Positions 1 to 9,066 of a stretch of DNA of 64,000 bases are shown piece after piece. A model generated the notes under the pieces. That model ran no database searches. It saw only the letters and a list, made by a program, of their open reading frames with translations, and was not told the DNA's origin. This DNA is from Natronorubrum sediminis (GTDB lineage Archaea > Halobacteriota > Halobacteria > Halobacteriales > Natrialbaceae), in contig NZ_FNWL01000002.1 of the NCBI RefSeq assembly GCF_900108095.1, positions 62,001 through 126,000 on the forward strand, read 5' to 3'. The translations under genes were made by a program, and so were the position numbers. Every line of letters starts with the position of its first letter. The first letter of the stretch is position 1.

Positions 1-50
1 TAACCTCGACAACGCGAATAGTCGCCTCAGGTCGTCAGCATACGACGGTC

Positions 51-1397
51 TCAGTCAGCCGGTTCGGGTTCGGGTTTGGGTTCGGGGACTGTCGCGTCTT
101 CGCTCACGACGGATCGGTTCGGAATATCGAGTTCGGGCTCGATACCGACGGTGAGCAGTCGTTCAGTGTACGTGAGCTCTTCTGCAATCGGATCGGGTTT
201 TTCGACGGTTTCGTACTCGACGACGATGCCGTCCGATTCAGCCGCGATACGCGCGTAGCTCAACTGGAAAGACGGCTGGAAGACCGGCGGGAGCAATCCG
301 GCGACGACTTCGCGACGGTAGAGTCGCTTCAACCAGGTGCCCGTGTTGACGACGAGACGGTCCTCGAGTTCGGTGACGGCCGGCCGGTGGGTGTGTCCGT
401 AGCAAAAGACGGCCGTTTGCGGTCGCTCCTCGAAAACCGCTCGTGCAGCCTCGTGGTATGGCTTCGTCGGATCAGCGGGTTCGTCGTCCTCGAAGATCCC
501 GAAGCGATTCAGGGTGACTCGGACGTCTCGAGCGACGAGATACAGCGGAACGCCGATCAGTAACAACAAGCCGACGACCGACACGTTGACCGCGAGCAAG
601 GAGTAGACAAGGGTGCTAGCCGGTCCGAGATAGACGAGGCCGCTCTCGAAGTACGCCATCGGGGCCGACCAGACGCCCGCTAGGTCGAGGCCGGCGAGTA
701 CCGCGAGGACGACGCTGATATTGAACAACAACAGAAACGGCACCGCTGCGTACCGAAGCAAGGGGTTCATCTCCCGATAGAAGTACTTCGAGGTCATCCA
801 CGTCGGAATTCGTTGCATCGGGGCGACCGCCTGAATGTCTTTGAGCCAGTTGTATCGGCCGCGATCCGACAACTGGCCCGCACGACTCGTCACGTGCCGG
901 TTTACGTAGTATCCCAGCGGTTTGTCGTGTTGATTACCGAAATCTTCGATCCGATTGTTCGGATCCCGTTGCATCCCATGCTCGAGCCAGAGTTCGCGCT
1001 CGCCGACCGGTCGGGTGATCGACTCCTCCTGGACGAGGTCGACGTTGTACTCGGCGAAGCGCTCGACGTACTCCTCGTAGGCCGCGAGTTCGTAGTCGTG
1101 ATTGCCCGGCAACAGCGTGATCTGGACGTTCTCTCCCGTCGCCCGAAACTGCTCGAAGAGTTGGGGGTACGACGATACGAGCGAGTCGAACTTCTCGACG
1201 CCATCGAGTTGGGTGAACTCCCAGAGCCCGAACGCGTCGCCGTTGATCAGTAACTCGGCGTCTTCGTCCGTCGTCTCTAACTCCTCGAGAAACGCGAGGA
1301 GTTCGTCGAGAAACTCGACGTGCTCGAGTTGTTCGTCACCACCGATGTGTAAATCGCTGATCACGTAGTAGACCGTCCCGTCGGCGTTGTCGGCCAT
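51..1397 (-). CDS. Membrane-anchored metallophosphoesterase
   Basis: 448-aa calcineurin-like metallophosphoesterase. The metal-binding motifs are visible in order: SDLHIGG (D15, H17), INGDA (D54), LPGNHDYE (N99, H100), LEHGMQ (H140) and CYGHTHRP (H335, H337). Two hydrophobic segments (about residues 214-240 and 262-288) lie between H140 and the final GHTH motif, so the catalytic domain is probably tethered to the membrane by an internal hairpin. The tail is a Pro/Glu repeat. The frame stays open far upstream to 2198, but that part overlaps the next gene and looks like shadow coding; MADNADGT at 1397 is directly followed by the first domain strand. The substrate is unknown; a nucleotide or lipid phosphodiester is possible (inference). 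Confidence 0.85.
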   Translation of the reverse strand: MADNADGTVYYVISDLHIGGDEQLEHVEFLDELLAFLEELETTDEDAELLINGDAFGLWEFTQLDGVEKFDSLVSSYPQLFEQFRATGENVQITLLPGNHDYELAAYEEYVERFAEYNVDLVQEESITRPVGERELWLEHGMQRDPNNRIEDFGNQHDKPLGYYVNRHVTSRAGQLSDRGRYNWLKDIQAVAPMQRIPTWMTSKYFYREMNPLLRYAAVPFLLLFNISVVLAVLAGLDLAGVWSAPMAYFESGLVYLGPASTLVYSLLAVNVSVVGLLLLIGVPLYLVARDVRVTLNRFGIFEDDEPADPTKPYHEAARAVFEERPQTAVFCYGHTHRPAVTELEDRLVVNTGTWLKRLYRREVVAGLLPPVFQPSFQLSYARIAAESDGIVVEYETVEKPDPIAEELTYTERLLTVGIEPELDIPNRSVVSEDATVPEPKPEPEPAD

Positions 1398-1510
1398 TCT
1401 TCTGGGGGTTTCGAGTCCACCCTCAAAGGAGTGTCCCGTTCCATCGAGACGTGTCGATTCGTTTGGATCTTCTGACGGAACTCCCAAAAAACCGTGTCCT
1501 TCGAACGGCG

Positions 1511-2368
1511 TTACGCGCTGTTCGCGGCGATTCGCGTTCGCCACATACTGATCGCGAGGAAGACGAACAACAGGGCGGTGGAAGCGAGGTACACGGCGTC
1601 GTAGGCCGGATTGACGGCCTCTCGAGCGAGGAACGTGACAACGAACGCGAGGGCCGTCGTGAAGCCGAGCAATGCGGTGAGTTGGCCGTTCCCGAACTGG
1701 CGTCGTCCGATCATGAACGCGACGAGGACGGCCGCGATGGAGACGAGCATCACGGCGTACTGGGCCATCTGCAGCGACGGGCCGTAGGCGGTGATGTCGC
1801 CGAGTGCGAAGGGACTGAGGGCGACGTGGAACGGAAGCGAGAGCGCGCCGAGGGCGAGCGAGGCGGTTGCGTGAGTCGCCGTCAGTTGTGACTCCCAGAC
1901 GAGGACGGTCGCGACCACGAACAGGACGAAGATGAGCACCGCCGTCCAGAAGTGAAGCTGGAGAATGTCCATCGTGTACTGCGTGACGGTTTCGCGGCCG
2001 AGGATGACCTGAATCGGCGTCAAAACCGCGCCGAGAACGACGAGGCCGGCGATCCGGTTGTCGATGTCGGGCAGCCGCCAGGACGCGACTGCCGTGGCGA
2101 CGATGGCGAACCCGGCGAACATCGCGACGAAGCGGTGGAACCACTCGTAGAAACTGGGCATGTTCGCCGGGAACGCGTTGTATGGTCCGGCGTCGCACAG
2201 CGGCCAGTTTTGCTCGCAGGCGAGCCCTGACCCGGTCGCCTTCGCCGCAACGCCGAGGAGAATCGTCGCGGCGACCAGCAAGAGCGTCGTCACGAGCAGG
2301 TGGCGAAAGCCAAACCGTTCGATCAGCGGACGAAGTACCGGACGGGAAGTGTAACTATCGGTCGACAC
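1511..2368 (-). CDS. ctaA: CtaA/COX15-like heme A synthase
   Basis: 285-aa polytopic membrane protein, about eight segments, matching the CtaA/COX15 family that converts heme O to heme A for terminal oxidases. The N-terminal half shows the features expected: a Cys pair in LACEQNWPLC, a His in EWFHRFVA and a His in LQLHFWTAV. In the C-terminal half the positions where I expect the second heme-ligand His pair read QMAQYAVML and AREAVNPAY, without His. This may be a lineage feature rather than damage, because the rest of the fold looks intact. It precedes the phosphoesterase on the same strand by 113 bp. Family call good; exact activity less sure. Confidence 0.75.
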   Translation of the reverse strand: MSTDSYTSRPVLRPLIERFGFRHLLVTTLLLVAATILLGVAAKATGSGLACEQNWPLCDAGPYNAFPANMPSFYEWFHRFVAMFAGFAIVATAVASWRLPDIDNRIAGLVVLGAVLTPIQVILGRETVTQYTMDILQLHFWTAVLIFVLFVVATVLVWESQLTATHATASLALGALSLPFHVALSPFALGDITAYGPSLQMAQYAVMLVSIAAVLVAFMIGRRQFGNGQLTALLGFTTALAFVVTFLAREAVNPAYDAVYLASTALLFVFLAISMWRTRIAANSA

Positions 2369-2561
2369 AGGCGTTCAGCCGAGGGTTAGCACTATCGCTA
2401 CTTAGGTTACCCGAGTCGTTCCTACACTGCTGGAATCGCCAGACAGGGACGGGACGCTGGCGATTCATCCGACTTCTGATTCGACACGTTCGCTCGAGGC
2501 CCCGTTCGAGGCGGGCCCTCGCGTTCGTCGCATTCAAACGTCGTCCGTCCCAGCACCCGCT

Positions 2562-3665
2562 ATGGACAAACGCGAGCGACTCGAGGCCTACCTCGAGTCG
2601 AACGGACTCGACTCGGTCTGGTTCGCCCGGCCGAACAGTTTCGCCTGGCTGACGGGTGGCTCGAACGTGATCGACCGGGAAACGGAGTCGGGCGTCGCCG
2701 CCGTGGGCTACGACGGGACGGACGTTCGCGTCGTGACCAACAACATCGAAGCGGATCGAATCGCGGCCGAGGAACTTCCGGATCTCGACGCCGAGGACGT
2801 CTCGCTCGAGACGTACTCCTGGCACGCCTCGTCGCTCGGCGACGCGATCGCCGGTCGCGTCGGTACGGACGAACGGGCAGCGGCGGACGTCGACCTTCCC
2901 GGCCTCGAACGCATCGATCCGACGCCGCTTCGACAGCCATTGACCGAGCAGGATCGAGAGCGCTATCGGACGCTGGGGCGAGAAACCGCCGCCGCCGTCG
3001 AATCGGTCTGTCGCGAACTCCGAGCCGAGGACACCGAACACGAGGTCGCCTCGGCGCTGCGAGTCGCCTTGACGGCGCGGGACATCGAAGCGCCGGTGGT
3101 GCTCGTCGGCGGCGCGGAGCGCGCCCAGGAGTACCGCCACTACACGCCGACGACGGCCGAACTCGGCGACTACGTGCTCGTCTCAGTTACGACCCAGCGC
3201 GCCGGCCTCCACGCGAGTTGTACGCGAACCGTCGCGTTCGACCCGCCCGCGTGGCTCGAGGAGCGCCACGCGGCAGCGACTCGCGTCGAGACGACCGCGC
3301 TCGCAGCGACCCAGCAGGCGGCCCTCGAGGGCGAATCCGCGGGAACCGTTTTCTCGGCGATTCGAGACGCCTACGACGTCGTCGGCTACGACGGCGAGTG
3401 GGAGTACCACCATCAGGGCGGTGCGGCCGGCTTCGCCGGGCGAGAGTGGATCGCGACGCCCGACCACCGCGCGCCGGTGATCGAACCCATGGCGTACGCG
3501 TGGAATCCGACCGTTCAGGGAGCCAAAAGCGAAGGAACCGCACTCGTCACGGCCGAATCGGTCGAAGAACTAACGACGACGGATCGCTGGCCGACCACGA
3601 CGGCAACTGCTGTCGGCTACGAGTTAGAACTCGAGCGTCCGGCCGTCCTCGGTCTCGAGGAGTGA
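2562..3665 (+). CDS. M24 family peptidase homologue (Xaa-Pro aminopeptidase-like), metal site incomplete
   Basis: 367 aa with a creatinase-type N-terminal domain (residues 1 to about 125) and a pita-bread M24 domain (about 130-360). The C-terminal metal-ligand positions are kept (H283/H284 in YHHQGG, E308 in VIEPM, E324 in KSEGTALVT). The two Asp ligands expected in the blocks around LVSVTTQ and HASCTRT appear as S208 and S219. It may therefore be a non-peptidase member or bind metal differently. The ATG at 2562 follows an AT-rich TTCAAA stretch about 27 nt upstream, fitting a leaderless start. It is divergent from ctaA and ends 9 bp from the convergent HTH gene. Confidence 0.75.
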   Translation: MDKRERLEAYLESNGLDSVWFARPNSFAWLTGGSNVIDRETESGVAAVGYDGTDVRVVTNNIEADRIAAEELPDLDAEDVSLETYSWHASSLGDAIAGRVGTDERAAADVDLPGLERIDPTPLRQPLTEQDRERYRTLGRETAAAVESVCRELRAEDTEHEVASALRVALTARDIEAPVVLVGGAERAQEYRHYTPTTAELGDYVLVSVTTQRAGLHASCTRTVAFDPPAWLEERHAAATRVETTALAATQQAALEGESAGTVFSAIRDAYDVVGYDGEWEYHHQGGAAGFAGREWIATPDHRAPVIEPMAYAWNPTVQGAKSEGTALVTAESVEELTTTDRWPTTTATAVGYELELERPAVLGLEE

Positions 3666-3674
3666 GGAACTGAC

Positions 3675-4367
3675 TTAGTCGTCCGTCCGCTGGTCCGAGT
3701 CGTCGACACCAGTCGAGTCGGTGGCATCGTCAGTATCCGACTCCAGACGGTTCGGTGTGATCGACTCCGGATCGTCCACCTCTGTAGCCGAGTCTGGGTT
3801 ATCCGTCTCTGTACTCGAGTCTGACTCGTCTCGTGCTTCGACCGAATCGGTCTCACTCGGGGCCTCGGCCGTCGTGTCGTCGACGGTAATCGTGACTGGC
3901 TCGAGGTCGGTATCCTCGTCGTTCGGGCCCTCGTCGTTCGGGCGTCCGATGACACTATCGAGCGTGAAAATCGTGTTCAACTCGTGTTGAACCTGATCGA
4001 CGACGCCGCCGACGAGGTCGCTCGGCTGGATCGCAGTGTAGGCGTAGGGGTTGTTGCCGGCACCGTCGTTTACGCGTTTCTCGCGCGTGACTCGCTCTTC
4101 TCCGTGGAGTTCTGCGAGTGCCTCTCGAACCGTGCTCGGATAGAGGCCAGTGCCCGTCGCCACCTCTTCTGCGGTGCTCGCGGGGTTCGCGAGTACGAAG
4201 ACGTAAATCTTCGCGCGGGTCTCGGTGTCGAGAATCCACGAGAGCAGATCGACGATTCGCTGATCGACCTCCTCGAGTGCGGCCGTTCGGACGGCGTCGT
4301 CATCGTCTCGAGGACGGTCGGGGTGGTTCTCCTCGTGCGGACTCCCGTCTGTGTTGTCCGAACCCAT
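3675..4367 (-). CDS. HTH transcriptional regulator with long acidic tail
   Basis: 230-aa protein. Residues about 25-110 form a winged-helix domain (ILDTETRAKIYVFVL, then PSTVREALAELHGEERV as the recognition region), of the TrmB/ArsR-like kind common in haloarchaea. The last 90 residues or so are low complexity, rich in Asp, Glu, Ser and Thr. The start MGSDNTDG at 4367 is chosen because the open frame upstream of it has basic, non-haloarchaeal composition. The target is unknown. It lies between the M24 homologue and glutamate-cysteine ligase but no shared operator is visible. Confidence 0.75.
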   Translation of the reverse strand: MGSDNTDGSPHEENHPDRPRDDDDAVRTAALEEVDQRIVDLLSWILDTETRAKIYVFVLANPASTAEEVATGTGLYPSTVREALAELHGEERVTREKRVNDGAGNNPYAYTAIQPSDLVGGVVDQVQHELNTIFTLDSVIGRPNDEGPNDEDTDLEPVTITVDDTTAEAPSETDSVEARDESDSSTETDNPDSATEVDDPESITPNRLESDTDDATDSTGVDDSDQRTDD

Positions 4368-4450
4368 CTGTCTCTCGAGTGTGGCGACACGTCCCACGGC
4401 AGTAAATCTTTGTGGACACCTGAACCGACTCGCTGGACGGGCAGCGGTCG

Positions 4451-5539
4451 TTATTCGGTTCCGAGAAGCAGTGACTGGCACAAGGCGTCGGGACTATCTT
4501 CCTCGCGGAGTCGACGCTGGCGCTCGGCACCGCTTTCGCGCTCGTAGACCCGCTTGATCCCCTCGATACCGAGGCGTTCGCACTCGCGGTCGACGACCTC
4601 GGCCAGACCAACCGTTCCCTCGAGGTCGTGAGCGACGAACGAGGCGTCGCGACCGTGACGGATCGCCCGCCACTTGTTTTCGTCGAGGAGTTCGCGGCGG
4701 TGCTCGCGACCGTAGCCGGGCGCGCCGTCTTCGTAGTCCGCGGCGAGGGCCTCGACGAGTGCGTGGGCGTACTCGACGAACGCCATCACGATGTCGGGGT
4801 CGGCCTGTCCGTCCGGCGTACGGAGTTCGACCGTTCCGTGAGCCGTGTGCGGACGCACGTCGTACCAGAGTTCGCCGCGGTCCTCGATCGAGTCCGTCGC
4901 CAGCATCTGGCGCTCGAATCGGTCGAACGCCTCGTAGTCCTCGAAGTACGTCGGCATGCCCGTATTCGGCAGCGCTTCGAAAATCTTGGCACGCGCGGAC
5001 TGGAGGCCGGTGTCGAATCCGTTCCAGTACGGCGAGTTCGCCGAGAGCGCGAGCATGATCGGGACGTACCAGCGCAGTTCGTTCGCGATCCAGACGGCTT
5101 TGTCCGCGTCGTCGACGCCGACGTGGACGTGGACGCCCGCCGTCGTGTTTCGGTGCTGTGGATACTGAATTCGGTCGAGTTGCGATTGGTAGCGGGGCTT
5201 TTCGGCGTGCTCAAGTTCGCGCCACTTCGCGAGGGGATGTAAGCCGGCGGCGGCGATCTGGAAGCCGTGCTCGGTCGCGTGCTCGACCAGCGCCCGTCGG
5301 ATCTCGAGCAGCGACTCGCGGGCGTCGCTTGGCTCCTCGATCAACGGCGTCTGCGTCTCGATGACGAACTTGAACAGTTCGTGGTCGAGGCGGTCGTCGA
5401 GGATCTCCGGCGGGTCGTGTTCGTAGACGAGTTCGTCGGTGCCACTCGTGGGACGGCCGTCGTCGTCGACGACGAAACACTCCTCTTCGATCCCTAGCGT
5501 GCCCATGCGCGTAAACGATTCTCGGGACCCGCGTTCCAT
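4451..5539 (-). CDS. gshA: Glutamate--cysteine ligase
   Basis: 362-aa member of the GCS2/YbdK-type glutamate-cysteine ligase family, which joins Glu and Cys with ATP. Haloarchaea use gamma-glutamylcysteine in place of glutathione. Visible signatures: [12 protein letters not shown] near the N-terminus (Glu metal/ATP residues), [28 protein letters not shown] and RHGRDASF. Length agrees with the family (about 360 aa). The start at 5539 is supported by a TATA-like TTTATC centred near 5566, 27 nt upstream, giving a leaderless transcript; an internal ATG at 5506 is the alternative. Confidence 0.9.
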   Translation of the reverse strand: MERGSRESFTRMGTLGIEEECFVVDDDGRPTSGTDELVYEHDPPEILDDRLDHELFKFVIETQTPLIEEPSDARESLLEIRRALVEHATEHGFQIAAAGLHPLAKWRELEHAEKPRYQSQLDRIQYPQHRNTTAGVHVHVGVDDADKAVWIANELRWYVPIMLALSANSPYWNGFDTGLQSARAKIFEALPNTGMPTYFEDYEAFDRFERQMLATDSIEDRGELWYDVRPHTAHGTVELRTPDGQADPDIVMAFVEYAHALVEALAADYEDGAPGYGREHRRELLDENKWRAIRHGRDASFVAHDLEGTVGLAEVVDRECERLGIEGIKRVYERESGAERQRRLREEDSPDALCQSLLLGTE

Positions 5540-5560
5540 CGTCTTTCGTTTTCGCCCGCG

Positions 5561-5574
5561 GTGATAAATACCGT
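5561..5574 (-). promoter_or_regulatory. Leaderless promoter of gshA
   Basis: Read on the minus strand, GGTATTTATC gives a TATA-like core centred about 27 nt before the ATG at 5539. That spacing is the archaeal TATA-to-start distance, so the transcript probably begins at the start codon. Confidence 0.5.
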
Positions 5575-5654
5575 TTGGACTCGGACCCGACTGCGGTGTG
5601 ATTCCCATCGAAACGCTCGAGGAGGCAAAACGGGCGATAGAATTCGCCAGAAGG

Positions 5655-7238
5655 TCAGGTGGTCGTGATCTCTGCGTCCGGTTCGCCGGCGTCGTCGTCC
5701 TCGCGAAGCCTGAACTTCTGGACCTTTCCGCTGGGGTTCTTCGGAAGTTCGTCGACGAAGTAGTACGCGCGCGGACGCTTGAAGTCGGCCAAGTCGTCGC
5801 TCTCGAGCACTGCGGTATCAAGTTCCTCGGCGGTGACGCCGTCGGCGACGACGTAGGCGACGACCAGTTCGCCCCATTCCTCGTCGGGTTCGCCGAGGAC
5901 GGCGGCTTCTTCGACGGCGTCGTGGGCGAACAGGACGTCTTCGACCTCCGCGGGGTAGATGTTCTCGCCGCCGGAGACGATCATGTCGTCCTTTCGGTCG
6001 ACGACGAAGAGGTAGCCGTCTTCGTCTCGGTAGCCCAGGTCGCCGGTGTAATACCACGTCGTTCCCTCAGCCTCCCGAAGCGAGTGCTCGGTCGCCTCGG
6101 GGCGGTTCCAGTACTCGCGCATCACGCAAGGGCTGGCGATGAGGATCTCACCGATTTCTCCATCCTCGAGCGTCTGATCCGGGTCCGCATCGGGTTCGAC
6201 AATACGCACCTGATGGTTGAGGCCGGGTAACCCGGCGGAGCCCTGCTTCGGGCGTTGATCCTCGGGTGGCTGAAAGACGCCTGCAGGCCCAATTTCGGTC
6301 ATGCCGTAGGCCTGCACGTAGTCATCACAGAGGTGCTCTCGGCAGTTCTCGAGGACCTGTTCTGGCATCGGCGCTGCGCCGTAGAGCCCGAGTCGAAGCG
6401 AGGAACTGTCGACGGGTGAGTCCGCGGCGGTGAGCGACAGTGCGTTCCACGCCGTCGGTGCGGCGAACAGGAGCGAGACGTCGTACTCGTCGACGGCCTC
6501 GAGCGCGGCGACGGGGTCGAACTCGTGGTGGATGACGCTCGTCGCGCCCCGGTGAACCCGCGGGAACAGGTTACAGTGTAACTCGGCGCAGTGATAGAGC
6601 GGCATGATCGACAATCCGACGTCGTCGCGGGTGAGGTTCATCTCCGCGATACACAACAGGTTGTGCTCGACCATGCTCCGATGTTCGTGGACCACTCCTT
6701 TCGGCCGACCAGTCGTTCCCGACGTGTAGATGAACGCGTACACGTCGTCTTCTTCGACGGTGGCCTCGGGTCGCTCGGGCGACCCGGACTCGAGGAGGTC
6801 GTAAAAACTGCTCGCGTACTCGGGCGCGTCCTCGTCGATGAACACGTACGAGTCGACGGTCTCGAGGGCCTGCTTCGCCCCTTCGATGGCTTCCTGTGTC
6901 GACGATTCGAACATCACGACGTCGGCCGCCGCGTCGTTGACGATGTACTCGATCTCACCCGGCGGCAATCGGAAGTTCAGCGGCGTAAAGACGGCTCCGA
7001 GTTTCGCACAGGCGTAGACGGTGAGCGCCATCTCCGAGCCGTTTTGAAGCACCGTCGCGACGCGGTCGCCCTTCTCGACGCCCAACTCGCGAAACGAGTT
7101 CGCGAGTCGATTCACGCGCTCGTCGAACTCCTCGTAGGTCCACCGTTGGTCCTTTCGAGGGTAGACGATCGCTTCCCGGTTGGGGTGTCGATCTACCGTC
7201 TGCTCGAGCGTGTCGCCAATCGTGGGGTGTGCAGACAT
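5655..7238 (-). CDS. Acyl-CoA synthetase (AMP-forming)
   Basis: 527-aa ANL-superfamily enzyme that activates a carboxylic acid to an acyl-adenylate and then the CoA thioester. All core motifs are present: the P-loop [16 protein letters not shown], the A5 motif [10 protein letters not shown], the [15 protein letters not shown]sp motif, the hinge [16 protein letters not shown], and the C-terminal catalytic Lys in [10 protein letters not shown]. The sequence resembles medium/long-chain or aryl acyl-CoA ligases; the substrate cannot be read from sequence. A TATATAAG-type box at 7264-7270 lies 28 nt upstream of the ATG. Monocistronic by context. Confidence 0.85.
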   Translation of the reverse strand: MSAHPTIGDTLEQTVDRHPNREAIVYPRKDQRWTYEEFDERVNRLANSFRELGVEKGDRVATVLQNGSEMALTVYACAKLGAVFTPLNFRLPPGEIEYIVNDAAADVVMFESSTQEAIEGAKQALETVDSYVFIDEDAPEYASSFYDLLESGSPERPEATVEEDDVYAFIYTSGTTGRPKGVVHEHRSMVEHNLLCIAEMNLTRDDVGLSIMPLYHCAELHCNLFPRVHRGATSVIHHEFDPVAALEAVDEYDVSLLFAAPTAWNALSLTAADSPVDSSSLRLGLYGAAPMPEQVLENCREHLCDDYVQAYGMTEIGPAGVFQPPEDQRPKQGSAGLPGLNHQVRIVEPDADPDQTLEDGEIGEILIASPCVMREYWNRPEATEHSLREAEGTTWYYTGDLGYRDEDGYLFVVDRKDDMIVSGGENIYPAEVEDVLFAHDAVEEAAVLGEPDEEWGELVVAYVVADGVTAEELDTAVLESDDLADFKRPRAYYFVDELPKNPSGKVQKFRLREDDDAGEPDAEITTT

Positions 7239-7324
7239 AACACGCTAGTGTATTACAAACGTCCTTATATCTGTTATCGCACACTGACCCAGCCGTCGGC
7301 CATCCGCTCCAAAACGAACTCGAG

Positions 7325-7960
7325 CTATCGCGGCCGAGCGACGACTCCGAGGTGGTCCGTGTGATAGTCGTCGAGTCTGCGCGTCTCGAGTACGTCGTAT
7401 CCAGACTCGAGTTCCTCGCGAACGTCCGCGAACACGTCGCTTGGCTCTCGCGTGACGTCCTCGCTTCGGGCCTTCACGGCGAGGAGCAATCGGCCGTCGT
7501 CCGCGAGGAATCGGGCGTTCTCGCAGGCGACGCGGGCCTGTCCGCGGGTCGCGACGTCCTGAATGAGCACGTCGACGTCGGACTCGACGACGTGCGCGTA
7601 GGTCTCCGGTTTTCTGGCGTCCGCGAGCAACGGGAAGAGCCGCGGACGAGAGTCCGCCGCCTCGAGCAAGTCTCTGGCCGGACGAGGCGCGAACTCGACG
7701 GCGTACGTCGGCCCGGAAAAGTCGGCGACGTGGCTGACCGTCGTTCCGCTCGCTGCGCCGAGATAGAGGACGGTTTCTTCACCCGCGAGGGAGGTGTCCA
7801 TCTCCAACTCGAGCATCGCCCCCAGTTTCGATCGGTTCGGGTTCCAGGCTCGCCACTCGCCGTCCGTCGGTTCACCGTAGACGGGCTCCCCGCGGGTTGC
7901 GAGGCGTTCCGTCCCGTCGATTTTGCGTCGCTCGACGCCAGCCGGAAGCGCGTCACTCAT
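7325..7960 (-). CDS. flpA: Fibrillarin-like rRNA/tRNA 2'-O-methyltransferase
   Basis: 211-aa SAM-dependent methyltransferase, the catalytic subunit of the box C/D ribonucleoprotein. The SAM site is VLYLGAASGTTVSHVAD, followed by YAVEFAPRPARDLLEAA, LFPLLADARKPE and DVLIQDVATRGQA. MSDALPAG at 7960 is taken as start because it overlaps the end of nop5 by 8 bp, typical of the coupled nop5-flpA operon; a longer frame to 7996 lies wholly inside nop5. It partners Nop5 and L7Ae; L7Ae is not in this window. Confidence 0.93.
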   Translation of the reverse strand: MSDALPAGVERRKIDGTERLATRGEPVYGEPTDGEWRAWNPNRSKLGAMLELEMDTSLAGEETVLYLGAASGTTVSHVADFSGPTYAVEFAPRPARDLLEAADSRPRLFPLLADARKPETYAHVVESDVDVLIQDVATRGQARVACENARFLADDGRLLLAVKARSEDVTREPSDVFADVREELESGYDVLETRRLDDYHTDHLGVVARPR

Positions 7961-8846
7961 CGTCTCCCTCCGGTTCGTCGTCACTTCCCCCACCAACGTC
8001 GTCGGTTCGGGCTTGAATCGTCTCGATTCGCTCCGCGAGTTCGGCCTCGAGGTCGGGCTTTTTCTCGCCGGAGTAGTGGTCGACGCGGGCGGCGATGGCG
8101 AGTTTCCCGGCGAGGGCTCTCGCCGCCGAGCCCCGCTCGTCGGGATGGGTCTGTCCCACCGCGTCGTGGGTGTAGATGATCCCGTGTTTTGGCGAGGGCG
8201 CGTGCCCTCGGAGGTGAGCGAACAGCGCGTCTTCGGCCCCGAGCACCTGCACCGTTCCGCTCGGCTTCTTCGCGAGATCCTCGAGTCCTCCGGCCAGCGA
8301 GATCAGTCGCGCACCGAGGACGGGGCCGGCGAGCGCCGCGAGGTTCGGCGCGACTGTCGGCATTTGTCGCTCGACGTACTCTCGTAACGCCTCGGCTTCG
8401 TCGGCCAGTCCCACGACGCGCTCGGCGAGCGAGACGAGTGGCTGCGGTGGGTGCTCGCTCGTCTGGTCTCGAGCAACCAGCTCGCGGGCGTAATCGATCC
8501 CCGTCCCGGCGTCGGGGTCGACCGTCCCGGCCCACTCGGCCAGGCGTTCGGCGAGTTCGTTCGCCGTCCGCGCACAGTCGTCCATCGCACGCACGGCGTG
8601 GACTAACTGGCGGTCGTCCGCCGCTTCGCGTTCGGTCACGGCCGCTCGAGTCGCCGCCGTGGACGCCTCGTGGAGCGCGTCGTAGTACCCGTCCTCGTCG
8701 TCGACGGATCCGGCCTCGAGCGCGAGCGTCGGCCAGTCTCGAGGCTCGTCGGTGCGCCCCTCGCGAATCGCCGTCGCGGCGGCCGCCGTGTCCTCCGCGT
8801 CGACGTTCGCGAACCATCCATCGTCCGCGGCGAACGTATCGGTCAT
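7953..8846 (-). CDS. nop5: Nop5 (Nop56/58-like) box C/D RNP scaffold
   Basis: 297-aa protein with a coiled-coil region (about residues 60-150) and a C-terminal Nop RNA-binding domain: MPTVAPNLAALAGPVLGARLISLAGGLEDLAKKPSGTVQVLGAEDALFAHL is the recognisable core (short pieces: APNLAALAGPVLGARL, KPSGTVQVLGAE), then the SPKHGIIYTHDAVGQ segment. The acidic C-terminal tail replaces the Lys-rich tail of eukaryotic homologues. The N-terminal domain that docks fibrillarin is short, as in archaea. It is first in a two-gene operon with flpA. A TATATG box at 8871-8876 gives a leaderless start. Confidence 0.92.
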   Translation of the reverse strand: MTDTFAADDGWFANVDAEDTAAAATAIREGRTDEPRDWPTLALEAGSVDDEDGYYDALHEASTAATRAAVTEREAADDRQLVHAVRAMDDCARTANELAERLAEWAGTVDPDAGTGIDYARELVARDQTSEHPPQPLVSLAERVVGLADEAEALREYVERQMPTVAPNLAALAGPVLGARLISLAGGLEDLAKKPSGTVQVLGAEDALFAHLRGHAPSPKHGIIYTHDAVGQTHPDERGSAARALAGKLAIAARVDHYSGEKKPDLEAELAERIETIQARTDDVGGGSDDEPEGDDE

Positions 8847-8870
8847 ACTGTCCCTTGGTGGCCGGGCCCG

Positions 8871-8880
8871 TATATGCGTT
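8871..8880 (-). promoter_or_regulatory. Promoter of nop5-flpA operon
   Basis: The minus-strand sequence AACGCATATA places a TATA core about 27 nt before the nop5 ATG at 8846, predicting a leaderless transcript. Confidence 0.5.
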
Positions 8881-9066
8881 CTCGAAACGTTTAGCCTCGG
8901 CCTCGCGGTCGCTTCGAACGCTCCGACTCGAGGGTCCTGGCGGATTCGTTGGCCACCGATGTCTCGTGATAGGAGTGTGGGTCACCAACTGGAGGACGTC
9001 GTAACGCCTTTCGTCTCACCGCCACAACCTTCGATTCGTTATGGTCTCGCGGAGGCGCGGTCAGTA

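Noticed and set aside
1398..2198. Upstream extension of the phosphoesterase frame
   Set aside because: It lies over the ctaA gene in a shadow frame, has Arg-rich composition and the catalytic domain starts at MADNADG.
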